Positions 11,919-24,928 of a stretch of 64,000 bases of DNA are shown one piece after another (positions within the stretch are counted from its first letter, which is position 1; every line of letters begins with the position of its first letter). The position numbers and the translations under genes are program-made. A model generated the notes under the pieces. It was not told the origin of the DNA, made no database searches, and was given only the letters and a program-made list of their open reading frames with translations. Source of the stretch: Apium graveolens (taxonomy: Eukaryota; Streptophyta; Magnoliopsida; Apiales; Apiaceae); the NCBI RefSeq assembly GCF_009905375.1, contig NC_133648.1:23305884-23369883 (forward strand), given 5' to 3'.

Positions 11919-12760
11919 CCATGGTTTGGTCGACTACCAGAGGTAGGATTGGCCGGTCACTACCGGAGGTTCGTTCAAGTTGTAAAGATAGTAGCCCCTT
12001 TAACGCGGCTTACTCGTAAGACTAAGAAGTTCGAATGGACAGAGAAATGCGAGAACAACTTTCAAGAACTGAAGCAGAGGTTGGTGATGGCCCTTATGCT
12101 GGCGTTGCCGGATGGAAAAAAAAAATATTTTGTGAAGTATAGTGACGCTTCGCACAAGGGCTTAGGGTGCGTGCTTATGCAGCACGGTAAGGTAATCGCG
12201 TACATGTCAAGACAATTAAGGTAATATGAAATTCGATATCCCCGCTCATGAGCTTAGGCTCGTGGCAATAGTTTTACCCTAAGGATTGGAGGCACTACTT
12301 GTATGGAGAGAAGTGCGAGAATTACCTAAGCCATAAGTGCTCTAGTACATTTTCACGTAGAAAGAGCTCAACGTATGCCAGAGGAGGCAGTTAGAGCTAA
12401 TCAAGAATAATGATTGGGAGATTCTTTATCATTCGGGGGAAGCCAATGTGGTGGCTGATGCCCTTAGTAAAAAGGAGAGACTCAAGATTATAATGTCTTT
12501 GGGAGAGTTTATAAGAGATTTTGAAAAAATGGAAATAGTAGTGAAGGTAACCGGAGCCGGTACCGAAAAGCTGTTTGAGATAGCAATACAGCCCGAATTA
12601 TTGGAAAAGATTATATTGTGCCAGAAAAAGTTATGAATGAAGGTAGAGAGCCAACAAATAGATAAGAGGTTAATATCGAGAAAGATGATAAGGGAATAAT
12701 GAGGTATTCCTATAGAATTTGGATTCCGAAAGTTCAAGAGCGTAAGGATGAGATCTTAGA
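11919..12760 (+). pseudogene. Element B remnant: end of RT, RNase H and start of integrase (Ty3/gypsy)
   Basis: The stretch reads as gypsy-type pol in changing frames. At 11949-12224 an HYRRFV segment is followed by PLTRLTRK, FEWT, LTLPD-like and YSDASHKGLGCVLMQHGK motifs, which are the RT thumb and RNase H of chromoviruses. At about 12430-12640 come EANVVADALSKKER and QPELLEKI, the RNase H-integrase connection. Several stops and frameshifts are present. The RT catalytic core with the YxDD box is absent. This block lies upstream of the gag remnant, the reverse of the normal gypsy gene order, so the interior is rearranged as well as decayed. Confidence 0.8.
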
Positions 12761-13039
12761 TGAAAGCTAGTTTGAGGAATAAGATTTAGAGCAAACCCTG
12801 AACGTGATAGTCAGGGAGGTCGCCATCAAGATAGAAAGAACCCATGACATAATGGAGTGGAAAATGAGGATTTTAAATTAAAAGATGACCCCAATTATGG
12901 GGAGTAGGATGAAACATTTCATACTAAGGAAATAGAAAGTCGAGTAAGGAAAGGAGACCCGAGACGGTACTCCTATACGGCAATTCATGGACCTGTCTAA
13001 AAAGAACTTAGACTATTATCCCCAACCACCACCTTGAGG

Positions 13040-13340
13040 AAACAATGCGGTGAGAAATTCTTTCAAGACGTTTAAGTTTCTAAGCTCTCAGAGTTCCAGG
13101 GAACAAGCTGACCCAGTCGAGGCAAGAGCCTGGCTAAAGGAAATATAGGAATCATTTGAGATTCTAAATGATTGATGAACCACAAAAGACTGTTTTGTCA
13201 CTCACCCTCCTAAGAGAGAGACCACCTGCTGGTGAAAGGCCAAGGAAGGCACGGAGCAAGAGATTATAATAAACTGATTTAAGTTCAGTCAATTGTTTAC
13301 AGGAAAGTACTTCCCAAGGTTATGAAGATAATGTAAAAGC
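13040..13340 (+). pseudogene. Element B gag remnant
   Basis: One frame shows FKTFKF, DPVEARAWLKEI, ESFEIL and, further on, GTEQEII and LFTGKYFPR. These are the core of the chromovirus gag (retrotransposon gag domain). At least three stops occur within about 100 codons. No zinc knuckle follows. It lies downstream of the RNase H remnant, out of normal order. Confidence 0.75.
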
Positions 13341-16300
13341 TTTAGAGCCAGAACAAAGGCGGCGAGTATGATGAATTATGAATCTAAGTTGTAAAAGTTG
13401 TCAAGATTCGTTCTGAGGACACGAATCCAGAATGACGGGATGTTTCAAATCAATGCTTATGTTGTGATTGGTTTGTGAAATAATGATAAGAGAAAGGAAA
13501 ATAAAAAGAAACTAAATTGAAAGGAATATAAAGGCAATAGAGTTTGAGGTATGATAAGGGAGTTGGGTATAAGGAAACCCTAAAGACTCGTAGTAATAGA
13601 AATAGAAAAGTATGCATTTGTCAGGATGAGGGTGATTCACCATGAGTTAAAATTGATGGTTGAAGGCATAAGAGATACATATATTTTATCCCCTGTAAGT
13701 TGGGAGGATTCAAGGAAACCTTGAGATAGTTCGAAGGATAAATAATGAGACGCGGATAGACTGAGAAGACAAGGAAGTAAGAAATTAGGAAAAAATTGGA
13801 TGAAGGAAGTGACCTTCAAGAATGTGAAGTATAAGACCGGTGGCATGATACCCAGAAAGGGAGACGCCAGGTATGAAAGATATCCCAACATTGAGATGAC
13901 TGTTGAGATAAACAACAAAAGTAAATAAGGATTTATTAAGAAGAAGTTCACGTTGAACATGACCAATATCTTCCAGAACATCCATGTTATCATTACCAAA
14001 TCAGGAAAGAAAAGCGGATGACCATTGTTATCTTTTGGAGGCCATATGGATTGACCTCAATTTGAATAAGGATGCTATTATGAAGTTAGGTATAGACTAT
14101 CGAGGTGGGAATGATGAATAAGATAATCTATCAAGGATATATGACTTGATTTATCCATGGAAGGACGCAGGTACCTTTTAAAGGTGGAATTAAGGATAGA
14201 ACATTGGTAACTTAAAACGAATCCTAGGGGAATGCATAAAGGTTGGCATTTCACCCTTAATAGGGATAGTATGAGTTTTGACAGTATGAATTGGAAAGGA
14301 TTAAGGTAATAATAATCTTTAAGGATCAGTGGAGAAATTTTTCAGAAGTAAATAGACAATGGTTCTAGTATTAGTAAATGGTATTTTGATATGCCCTGTA
14401 TATAGGGAATACAGGAAGAACGATTGAAGGATAACCTTAGAGGTTTTATAAGGAAAAAGGTAATATTCAAAATTCTCAAGAATAGAAATGTGGATAAAGG
14501 AAATATGACGTAATTATAATGATGCCAAGTGGGGCACGTGTAAACCACGAGAAAGTATGGATCGAACCAGTAATGGTCGAAATTGTTCAGGGCAATTAGG
14601 ACTTAAAAAAAAAAATGTTCTAAGTATGATTGAGAGTCAGTCTTGACAGTGATTAGCCTCTAAAGAATGAGGCAATAACTTATGGAAAAATGGTGATATT
14701 TTTTCCCATCTGATTTTAAGGAAAACATCTTCACTCAAGCAGTGATCGGAAATAAGGTAGAAAATTTATTTGGAGGTGGTTAAAATGACATTGGCTGTAA
14801 GGAAATTTTACTATCAGGAAAGGCCAAAGAGGTGGCCGACACTTTAAAGGTAAGTGGATAATTATAGGCGCGTGTGCCAAAAGAATACAGTGACGATGGT
14901 TAAAACTGTGAAGGTTGTATTATGGTTTGGAAGATTGACATTCCTTCTGATGACTGTGCAATACCCAACCGTAATAGTAGTTGGTAAAGGTTTAATTCGT
15001 GTAATCGCCATGAACGGGCTATCTATCTTAGGAGGTCCTATCTTGAGATAAACCAGGACCATGTTTCAAAAAGGACTAGACGAACCTTTGAGTTAAGTCT
15101 CCTATCTAAGGCATATGATTAAAAATGGTATTAACCTGCTATCGTTGCTTTGATTGAAACTCTTCTGCAATTTTATCTGCTTCATGTCATGAAATTACAT
15201 CAGAGTTTGGAGTGTTCTTCATGAATTGTGATTGGTGGTTATGTTAACTCCTTAGGAGAATTAGATACGACCTGTATGGACTCCGTATGGTTAGCTATTA
15301 AGACTTCATGGAAAATGAATGACGACAGTAGGTCAGTGGTGGACCATAGTAAGGCAGCAATGATTCTGCGAGTATTGAGCTGATTACAACCGTGAGAGTT
15401 GTATTGGAATGGGTGTTGAGATTGAGTACCACTAATCGGGTAGTGGTAGTGTATAAGTTATCATTGATAGACTAATTAAGTAGAGTATCTACCTAGTGAA
15501 TTATTATTCTTTCTTATCAATAGAGAGTCGTATTATTATACGAGGAAGGTTGCGGTGCAAGCATAGAATTCAAGTAACGATGATGTCTAGAATGAGATCC
15601 CAGATTCGATTTTCGATGTCGAGGGAGTTTCAAAGGTAATTGTGTATAAGCTCGAGGAAGAGCATGGGTCCATAGAATGATGGACGGGATAACGAAAATA
15701 TTTAGGCACGTGAAATACGATGCTATAATACTTGATGTTGATATAAATACATATATGTTTTGTTCTCCTATGACAAACCTCTATAGTTCAGAGGTAGATT
15801 CCAAGCCAGATATTTTGTGGCAGTATATTTTTTTCATATATACAATTCTCTTCAGTTCGTTCTTTTCTCTTCTTTTCATTTCATGTAAGCTGAGAAGAAC
15901 AACCCTTCCAGAAAGGGGAGGTATTGTCGAATGACTATCTATCTGTGTGATAGAAGCCTAGTAGGATACCAGCTATTGTTTAAATTGCTTGTCAAGTACT
16001 AAAGGCTGGCCACCTTCTGTACTAACTATGCGATATAACAAGTGTTCATGATCTTAGTGATCTCTCAACAAATTCCTTTACTTCTATTTGATTGATCAAA
16101 TTTTGGAAAATAGAAGCAACTGAAAAAGGAGTAATAAAGTGGTGGTAGTATGCGGAATGGTAACACATTCGTGATACTAAGGTTGTCGTGGTTATTAAAA
16201 GGTTATAGAACGCTAGCGAGCAAAAGTATAACCCGTATAATATTAGGAACGGAAGGTAGTAGCGATTACGAACTGGAAAAGAATGGGTATTGAGAAGCAA

Positions 16301-16385
16301 AAGTTCTAATGATTAGAAGCTATGATGAGAGTCTGTGTAATAGACTTGAAAGAATTTGGAATGATCACTTAATGAGAATTGAGTT
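13341..16385 (+). other. Element B interior without recognisable gene
   Basis: About 3 kb with dense stops in all frames. The base composition resembles decayed gypsy coding DNA (purine-rich plus strand), but I could not identify protease, RT palm or integrase core motifs. An 86-residue ORF at 15677-15934 has a hydrophobic stretch but no match I recognise. Confidence 0.5.
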
Positions 16386-16850
16386 ATCTTACGACAATAG
16401 ATCCTATGTCATTATCGAGATGTCGCCTTATGAGATCCTTGAGGGAAGACAATGTCGATCTCCCTTATGTTAGGATGAAGTTGTAGAGCGCAAGATGCTC
16501 GGACCCGCAGTAGTCCAAAGGACCAAGGATATGATAGATCTAATCAGAGGACGGCTGGTAGTAGCCCAAGATGGACATGATAAGTATGTTGATTTGACAC
16601 GAAAGGATAAAGAGTATGAAATAGGGGACCTAGAAATGTTATAGGTATCCCTTGGAAAGGATTGATGAGGTTCGGAAAGAAAGGAAAGCTAAGTCCACAA
16701 ATTGTTGGACCATTGGATATATTAAGACGTTTTGGGAAGTTAGCATACGAGCTAGCCCTACCCCCGAACCTGTAGCAAGTTCATAACGTGTTCCACGTAT
16801 CAATGCTAAGAAAGTATCCCCATTTGTTCTCTATTTGATTCCGGGACGGA
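16386..16850 (+). pseudogene. Element B integrase C-terminal remnant
   Basis: The frame shows PYEILEGRQCRSPLC, DEVVERKMLGPAVVQ, LVVAQDGHDKY, EIGD, then LAYELALPPNL and HNVFHVSMLRKY with several stops and shifts. This is the C-terminal region of a Tekay/Del chromovirus integrase, ending close to the purine tract as in intact elements. No chromodomain could be made out. It supports the lineage call but cannot be functional. Confidence 0.85.
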
Positions 16851-16858
16851 ATCCTTTT

Positions 16859-16871
16859 AAGGAGGGGAGAC
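16859..16871 (+). other. Element B polypurine tract
   Basis: AAGGAGGGGAGAC directly abuts the 3' LTR start (TGTAATAACC). It is the expected plus-strand primer site. Confidence 0.85.
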
Positions 16872-19800
16872 TGTAATAACCCCAATTTTTGGAAAATTTT
16901 GAAACCCTTATGAATAGTGTTTTTGCTGAATGAGAAAACTTTTCATGCCACACTATGTAGGGGTTCTGTTATGGATATTCTGGGATATTATTAGTACTCT
17001 ATGAAGTATATAAGTGTATGTAAAGATCGTCAGAATCCAATTCCGAACACTTTGGTTTTTCCCGGAAATCCACAAGATACGGAGAGAATTGAGTATAAGG
17101 TAACAGGATAAAAAGGATTTAAATTAAAAAGGATTATAATAGAGGATCATAAAAAGGAATATAATGTATTGAGAAAGGTTAAGGGAACCTAAGTAATAAG
17201 ATCCCGGGTATGATCCTTCAAACGATAAACGAGAACGAAAGTTAAGCGAACCGTATAACAGATCAGCGGTCATTAGGCAAACGATTAGGAAGTTAATCAA
17301 AGGGATTAGTGGGAATGATGTCATCCAACCAATAGAAAGAGGACAAGGAAGGGAGGATGACATCATGAGGATGATATAAGCATGACATGGGAAGGAAGGA
17401 GGTGTGGTTGAATGAGAACCACACAAATTCAAGGGCAAGAAGGTAATTGACTAAAGCAAGCACAAAAACCAAGCAACCAAGCCAAGCAAAAATCATTTTC
17501 ATCAAAAATCAAAAGCAACCAAGGCTTTGTTCATGAAGCTCTCGGGTGGTTTTCTTAAAAAATGAAAGTCCAAGCTCCTCCACTTACTATTTAGCAAGGT
17601 AATTATCTAAGCTTCCCCATGGATAGTTACATACTTCCTATAAGTTTAAGCTTCTAATTCCAAGCCAATCTTTTTCTATAAATCATGAAAGAAGATGGTG
17701 AATAGTGTTTTCAAGAACTAAAATTTGTGTTCTTGAAGTTTTGTTTAGATTAAGCTTGGATAAGGGCTTTAAAGGTGATTCCAAGCCATTCTCTTGATTC
17801 TCCACTCTCCAAGGAAGGTATAAACTACAAACCCTAGCTTTAGTTTTGAGTAATTAGGATTGAATGTGTTTGATATAGCATATGTGAAGCATGATGCTTG
17901 AATGGTTGAAGTTTGGTTGAGTTTGTAGAGATTAGTTGGTTTTGTTGCATTGTTGGAGTTGTAAATCTTGGTAATTAGTTAAAGAACCTAAGTAAAGCTT
18001 TTAGTTCATGTGAGGAATAAGTATAAATGGTTAATGTGGATTTGTTGGGGTTGTTATGATGTGATAAGGATGGATGTTTGTTGTATGATGGATTTGAGGT
18101 TGGATTTGATGTTGATTTGGAATGGGTTTGAATGGTTTAAACATTGGTAGTCGCGTAAATATAGCCGTCGTAACGTCCGATTTTCTTTGGACTGTTTTTG
18201 TGCATAGAATTAGGACCCGAGAACCCCTTGCTAGATTATGACCACTGCCATGTTTAGATAGCTCATGTTACGAGCTTCGTTTTGATATGTAGTTCGTTCG
18301 ATTCCGATGCACGGTTTAGGAGAAACGACCGTTTCAAGTAACGGCGTTTCGCGAACGAAACTTTTCCCCTCGCCTTACTTTGAAACATAGGTTAAAGACC
18401 AAAAAGGGTTAATTAATGTATGAAACATTTATGGTAAGTGTGTTAGGCAGTTGGGAAGACACTCGCGAAGGAATCGCTTTAAAACTCATAAAGGTTAAAT
18501 TATTAAAAATGGTGGAGCCGAGGGTACCCGAGTGACTTAAGCGAATCAGTGAGCGCAAAACAAGCGTTAGAGTCTAAGTTAGTTAAAGTATAGATTTACA
18601 AGTGACTTTGGTTTAATTCCAACTTACTTGTTGTTTATAGGTTACCAGACTCGTCCCGAGCCATTCGTAACCCCAGTCGCTCAGGCAAGTTTTCTACCCG
18701 TTATACTGTTGTTGTGATGTATATATGTATATGCATTATCTTGCGATAGATGCATGATGTTTATATTAGAAAATGTTGCAATATATTGAAGCATGCTGCT
18801 ATGGTATATATATGCATGCCTGTTTCATATTCTTTCCATATATAATTGTTGATTCAGTTGATAATACCTATGCTAGAGGATAGCGGTAACTTGCGTATAC
18901 CCTTAGTATAGGGGATAAAAGGTGAACATATTTCTAAACCGGGAGTCGATGTTCCCGAGTATATATATATATATATATATATATGGATATAGTTTTTAAA
19001 ACTATTAATCGAATATGGTTTATTTGATAACTTTAACTTTATTTTATTATTGAATATTATTTCGAATATTATTCGAAGGCGTATGACTCCTTTACATTAT
19101 TTATTGAATATTATTTGAATATTCATTTGAGGATGTATGACTCCTTTATTTTATTTAATGAATATTATTTATAATATTCATTCGAGGTATTATGACTCAG
19201 CTTATTTTATTTATTGAATATTATTTGAATATTCATTTGAGGATCTATGACTCCGATTGTTTGCTGAAATATATTCTTTATTTTATTAAAGAATAAGGTG
19301 TTAATAATCAAACTTATTTTCGATTATTCAAATAAAGATAATACTTTCATAGGAGTATATCTTTGGTTATTTAATACTCGTTTCGAGTATAAGTTTTAAT
19401 ACTTCTACTTCAATTATTTTATAAAGATTATTTTTATGGGAATATTATTTAAATAATAATATTCAGACATTTTCTAAATATTCCGGGGACTGATTTACTT
19501 CATTAAATCAGTTTTACTCCAAACACTCTTTAAAGTGTTTTCGAGTCTTTAAAATGATTTTCAAAAGTTAGAGCGGATCCCAAAACTATTTTTATATTTA
19601 AGATCTTCCTTTTAAAAAGGGGATTTAAATACTCGCTCAAAACCTGGGGGATCCGGCTCGGTGGTGTGTTTTATATTCGCAACAAGGTTGCTGTCTTGGT
19701 AAAAGAGTTTTTGATTACTTACCAACACTCGGGAAGTAAAATTCTTGGAACAAGTTAATCCATTAACAGGCATCGCCTGGGAAATATCGGTGAGTTCTCC

Positions 19801-21190
19801 TTTCCAAATGGATACGACTTCTTGGTGGAGCCGTATCAACAAGTTTCTACTTGGGGAAAGTGGGGACGAGCTTTACGTTTCAGAGTCATGGATTTCATCT
19901 GAACTAGGAGTGGCGTAAGTGGCCGAGTAGCGCCGGCCCAGCCTTATTATATTGGCCCAAATGGCCTGGAAGTTCCGCTAAGGCGGTCCATTCCTTAGGA
20001 GTTCAGTGTTCGGTTGACAAGTAAATCCGACAGGTTCTCCTCTACATGTAGAAAATGGTGGGGTTGTACTACTACGACTGATCATCGTAAGTGGTCTTCC
20101 TGGCGCGGCAAACTCCCGTAATGAGTTCATCATCCAATTGGATAATTTCTGCAACACTACCCAGAGCACTTCGATAGAAAGGCTACGGTTGGGCGATTGT
20201 TGAGTGTTGGCAGGGTCAAGTTTTCAAAATGATGTTTACATCAAATGAAGTATCTCGTAACTTCATTTTATTTTGATACTATTTTAAAGATTTAATCTAT
20301 TCAAATCTTGCCTTATAGTCTCATCTATGTGATGAACTTTTGTAGCTAATTATAACTTGAACGGTGGTAGTTCAAGTAGTATTTGGGAAAGATATAAGTA
20401 TATTGGGGTATCTTGTAACTTCATCTTTTAAACTTATATCTAGTAAATGATTATCTTATGCATGACAAAGATTTTCAGAAAAACGGTGAGACAAGGTTAG
20501 ATATATGAGATCACTTTGCAACGATATTTTTTTTATACAGTTATACACTGGGACTTTGTGTATATTATGTATGGAAGAGGACTTCCAAGATTTTGAAAAG
20601 TATATATGTATATATACTGAATATTTTGCGACTTCATCGCATTAAGATATCAACTTGGTTCATTTCTTTTGACCAAGACTTTCATGAGTACTATGAGAAG
20701 GCTCATATACTACTAATCATTATACATATTATTTTGGTGGGCTTGCTGCTCACCCTTGCTTTCTTCTTTCATCACATAACATCAGATAGACAAGATGAAC
20801 CGGACCAAGCTCCCGATTCGCAAGAGGTTAGGAGACGTTCCGCAGTTTTCTAGAAGCACTGATGCCGCCATAGCTGAGGTAGGAACTACCAATAGGCTAG
20901 GCTTTCAACTTTTGATGTATCAGATTATGTATATTTATGAATTGTAATAATGGCAAAGAAATGTAAATTTATTCAGAAACCTGTTTAAGGTGTATTGGCA
21001 TATAATTGTGGAATAAAACGACTTGTGATTATTTTTGGATATTCATCTCTGAGACTATAACTTGTGGTGTGTGTGTTTATTGTGGGGTCACAGTACAGAG
21101 TAGTTGATTATTTATTAAGATTGGGTGTTGTTAAGGGAAATGGAACTCGTGACAACCCGGATCCCCGACCCCGGATTTGGGGGTGTTACA
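16872..21190 (+). repeat. Element B 3' LTR (4,319 bp)
   Basis: Same sequence as the 5' LTR apart from about 14 substitutions noted by eye (for example near 18141-18168, 19008-19025 and 20514) and one missing C near 19722. It ends GGGTGTTACA at 21190, followed by TATAT and the resumption of A's pol frame. Confidence 0.95.
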
Positions 21191-22452
21191 TATATAGATT
21201 CAACAACAATGTTGGTTCTTAGATTGTAGATTCTATATGCTTTACCAACAACATATCCAACAAAAATTCCTTCATCTGCTTTAGCATCAAACTTCCCATT
21301 TTGATCAGTTTGATTTCTCAGAATATAGCACTTACAGCCAAAGACATGAAGAAAGTTCAGAGTTGGCTTCTTGTTCTTGAACAATTGATAAGGTGTCTTG
21401 CATTTTGCTTGATTAATCAGAGAGATGTTCTGAGTGTAGCATGCAGTGTTGACAGCTTCGGCCCAGAAATATGTTGGTAATTTTGATTCTTCAAGCATTG
21501 TCCTTGTAGCTTCAATAAGAGATCTATTCTTTCTTTCCACTACTCCATTCTGTTGTGGAGTCCTTGCTGCTGAAAACTCATGCAGGATCCCATTTTCCTC
21601 ACAGAATGCTCTCATGACATAGTTCTTGAACTCAGTTCCATTGTCACTCCTGATTCTTCTAACTTTGAAATCAGGATGATTGTTAACTTGCCTTATGTGA
21701 TTGATGATGATTTCACTAGCTTCATCTTTGGACTTTAGGAAATAGGTCTAAGAGAACTTTGAGAAATCATCTACATTTACTAGGCAAAATCTTTTCTTTG
21801 AGATTGACAAAACATTGACTGGTCCAAACAAATCCATGTGAAGCAGTTGCAGAGGTTCTTCAATTGCTGAATCAAGTTTCTTCCTGAATGATGCTTTAAT
21901 TTGCTTCCCTTTTTGGCAGGCATCACACAGTCCATCCTTTGTAAACTCCACCAGAGGAATGCCTCTAACTAGCTCTTTCTTTACCAGCTCATTCATGGTC
22001 TTGAAGTTCAAATGGGATAGCTTCTTGTGCCATAGCCAACTTTCATCTTGACTTGCTTTACTGAGAAGACAAGTTACATATTCTGCTTTATTTGAGTTGA
22101 AGTCAGCTAGATACATATTTCCTCTTCTCACACCAGTGAGAACCACTTTGTTGTTTTAATTATTAATCACAACATAGGTTTCTTTGTTGAAAGTTACTGA
22201 GTTGCCTTTATCACAAAGCTGGCTGATACTCAACAGATTGTGTTTGAGACCATCCACTAAGGCAACCTCTTCAATGATGACATTGTCCTTTGAAATCAAG
22301 CCATATCCCACAGTATAACCTTTGCTGTCATCTCCAAAAGTGATACTTGGGCCAGCTCTCTCTTCAAACTCTGTGAGCAGGGTAGAATCACCAGTCATGT
22401 GTCTTGAACAATCACTATCCAAGTACCAAAGCTTCCTTCTGTTTCCCTGCAC
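21191..22452 (-). pseudogene. Element A pol, proximal part: protease and integrase
   Basis: From the MQGNRRK start, the copia protease follows at once. Its active site reads LDSDC instead of the expected D-S-G, a G-to-D change that should abolish catalysis. A GAG-pre-integrase zinc finger follows (WHKKLSHLNF ... CDACQKGKQ). The integrase core has D in MDLFGP, D in SDNGTEF and E in VVERKNRSLIE, then the FWAEAVNTACY and GCKCYILRN motifs. Stops at 22156 and 21748 (TGG to TAG in the expected WTYF motif) interrupt one continuous frame. The frame is cut at 21191 by element B and resumes at 7182. The pol frame differs from the gag frame. Confidence 0.9.
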
Positions 22453-22466
22453 ACATCAAAATCAAA

Positions 22467-24866
22467 TCAAGTTGATTTTGGTACCCAAGTTTCCTTGGGT
22501 CCTGCCTTGTTAGCTTTCTTCTTCTGTTTCTTAGGTTTTAACTCATTTGACTTAGGAATTTCAGATTCTTCCTTAGTCATTTGGGTTGGGCCTTTGAAAC
22601 CACTAGATGCTACAGAATTATTATGCATGTTATGGCTAACAGGAAATGGCATGCTTGGTGCAAACATGTTATTCCAGTAAGGCATGCTAAATGGCATTTG
22701 AGGCATACTGTATGCAGCATAATATGGATTAGGTGCAAATGGCATATTAGCAAACTGTGCATTCATGTTCTGTGTAGGCATAGCATTAACAGGCATAGGA
22801 GGCATGGCATTCATGTTAGAGAATTGAGGCTGAACAGACATGGGAGTAGGCATGGCAGATTTGTAATTAACAGACAAATGATTTATACTACCACATTTGA
22901 CACAGATTTTTCTAGGAGCATATTTGTCAGGTGTGTAGTTGTTATGTTTGTTAATCCCTACTTTACCATTCCTATTGCTTTTCCTTTTAGTTTCTGTTTT
23001 TACCTCTATCTTCTCAAGTCTGTCACTCAACTGTTTGACAGTCATGTGACCAACATTAGCCTTCTTCCCTTTCTTGGCTTGACTTGACTCCTCTGAAACA
23101 AAGTTCTTGGAAACAGACCCATACTTTTCATTTAGCTTGGTTAATTTGGCTTTATTAATGGGTTTGTTCACAGCTGACGGATGAGGATTTTTATCATTCG
23201 ACGGATAACATATTTTGTTATCCGATGGATAGTCCTCATCATCTGTCGAGTCTACATCTGTCAGCAATCCATCTACCAAAATAGGTTCCAGTTTCTCCTT
23301 ATTCTTTTTCCAGGCTTCATCACAAAAGGACTCAATTCCTTGAACCTTGGTGATTTGAGCATGAACATCTCTAGATGTTTTCCATGCTTTAATCACCTCC
23401 TGTTCACGATCGAGCTACTTCTTTAAAATTTCTTCCTTTTTCAAGGACTCAGTTAATTCCTCCTTAGCAATTCTACACTCAATTTTTAGTTTCTCAAACT
23501 CAACAAACTGAGACTCAAGCACATTATTCCTCTCACTCAAAAACAAGTTGTTTTCTTTGATTTTAGCATTTTCTTTAGTGAGGGACTTAAGTGTAACACG
23601 CAAATGATACAATTCTGTAGACATGTCATTTATTGCATCATTACACTCAGCTTTAGATAAATGTGCAAGGTTTGTAGTAATTACCTGATTGCTTGAGGAA
23701 TTTGTCTCTGTTTCATCAGACTTGGCCATAAGGGCTAGATTGACATAGCTGATCTCCTCATCTTCATCCAAACCATCAGCTGCCCAGTCATTCTCTTGTG
23801 TAATAAAAGCCCTTTCCTTCTGTTTGAGTAGATCAAAGTATTTTTGCTTATAATCCACAGACTCAAATCTCTTCTTACTAGAATCTGACTTTCTACACTC
23901 ATTTGCAAAATGCCCTGCCAAGCCACATTTAAAACACTTGAATTTTGACTTATCCACCATGTTTCTATTTGGCTTGGCAGCTCCAAAGTTCTTCTTGAAC
24001 TTGAGCTTGGCAAATCTTCTTGAAAGGAATGCTAGGTGCTCATCAATGTCCTCCATGTCATCTTGACTCAAAGAATCTTCACTTTCTGCAGCTAGCCCTT
24101 TACCCTTGCTTTCACAGGCCTTTGAAGTTGATTCCACAGCTTCCATCTTCAATTCCTTCTCCTTTTCCAGTTCAGCAACTAGTGCAATGGATCCTCCTTT
24201 CTTCTTTCCTCTCTCCATTCTTTCATCCTGCTCTATTTCAAGCTCATAGGTCTTTAGAATGCCATACAGTCTCTCCAAATTAAACTCCTTATAATCTTGT
24301 GAGTTTCTCAATGAGACTGTCATTGGTTTCCATTCCTTTGGAAGAGATCTGAGAAATTTCAGATTGGAGTCTTTAGTCTGATAGACTCTTCCATGCAATT
24401 TAAGAGCATTTAGTAGCTTTTGGAATCTACTAAAAATGTCAGTGAGTGACTCACTTTCTTCATTGTGAAAATGCTCATATTGCTGAATCAGGAGCTGCAT
24501 TTTGTTTTCTCTTACTTGCTCAGTACCATCACAGATTATTTGTATTGTGTCCCAAACTTCCTTGGCAGTCTTGCAGTTGATGATGTTATCAAACATATCT
24601 GCATCAACACCATTGAACAGAATGTTCATGGCCTTTTTATCTTTCCTGACTTGTTCAAGATCAGGATCAGACCATTCATGCCTTGGCTTTGGAACTGATG
24701 GTTCATTTCCTGTTGCAGCTCTCATTGGAACATGAGGGCCTCTTTCTATGCAGTCCACATAGGCCTCATCTTGAGAAAGCATATGAAGATGCATCTTTAC
24801 CTTCCAATGATGGTAATTATCTTTATCCAGAAAAGGAATCTTGACTCCAACATCTTTCTTGTTCAT
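22467..24866 (-). pseudogene. Element A gag (800 codons, one in-frame stop)
   Basis: The ATG at 24866, about 50 bp after the primer site, begins a copia-type gag: FLDKDNYHHWKVKM, a long UBN2-type helical domain (KAMNILFNGVD, TAKEVWDTI, LTDIFSRFQKLLNALK), then a CCHC knuckle, CFKCGLAGHFANEC, near residue 315. A coiled-coil-like Lys/Glu region follows. A TAG (from CAG) at 23415 interrupts the frame near residue 484. Beyond it lie three PS-rich octapeptide repeats, a decayed second knuckle (CVKCGSINHLSVNY, last Cys changed), a Met/Pro/Asn-rich tract and the TWVPK end. The gag stop (22467) is 17 nt from the pol start, in another frame. Confidence 0.9.
23174..23248 (-). repeat. CGACGGAT-type motif cluster within element A gag
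   Basis: TGACGGAT (23174), CGACGGAT (23199), CGATGGAT (23223) and ATCTGTCG (23241). The first three are spaced 25 and 24 bp. In the gag frame they encode HPSA, YPSN and YPSD at eight-residue steps. Confidence 0.8.
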
Positions 24867-24913
24867 CTTGCTGAATTATTTTGATCTTTAAACTCTTTGT
24901 AGATTAAGAGCTT

Positions 24914-24925
24914 GCTCTGATACCA
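24914..24925 (-). other. Element A primer binding site (tRNA-Met type)
   Basis: The minus strand reads TGGTATCAGAGC, separated from the 5' LTR end by 3 bp. Confidence 0.92.
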
Positions 24926-24928
24926 ATT

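Larger units (their letters stand above)
7183..21190 (+). mobile_element. Element B: non-autonomous Tekay/Del-like Ty3/gypsy element with 4.3-kb LTRs
   Basis: A complete 14.0-kb element lies inside A's pol: LTRs at 7183-11502 and 16872-21190, a tRNA-Met primer site at 11507, and a purine tract at 16859. Flanks are TGTAT (7178-7182) and TATAT (21191-21195), a 5-bp duplication with one mismatch. Its insertion splits A between integrase and the RT linker. By eye the LTRs differ at about 14 positions plus one 1-bp indel over 4.3 kb, so insertion is recent. Yet the interior holds only broken pol and gag fragments in an abnormal order. B was probably already defective when it moved and relied on a partner's proteins. 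Confidence 0.93.

Noticed and set aside
15677..15934. 85-residue hydrophobic ORF in the B interior as a gene
   Set aside because: It lies in decayed pol DNA with stops on both sides and has no family I recognise.
22440..22480. A short intron at the gag-pol junction, suggested by a TGCAG|GG acceptor-like sequence
   Set aside because: Any usable GT donor would leave an intron well under the usual plant minimum of about 60-70 nt.
24914..24925. TGGTATCAGAGC sites as tRNA gene fragments
   Set aside because: Each lies 2-4 bp from an LTR end, so they are primer binding sites, not tRNA genes.
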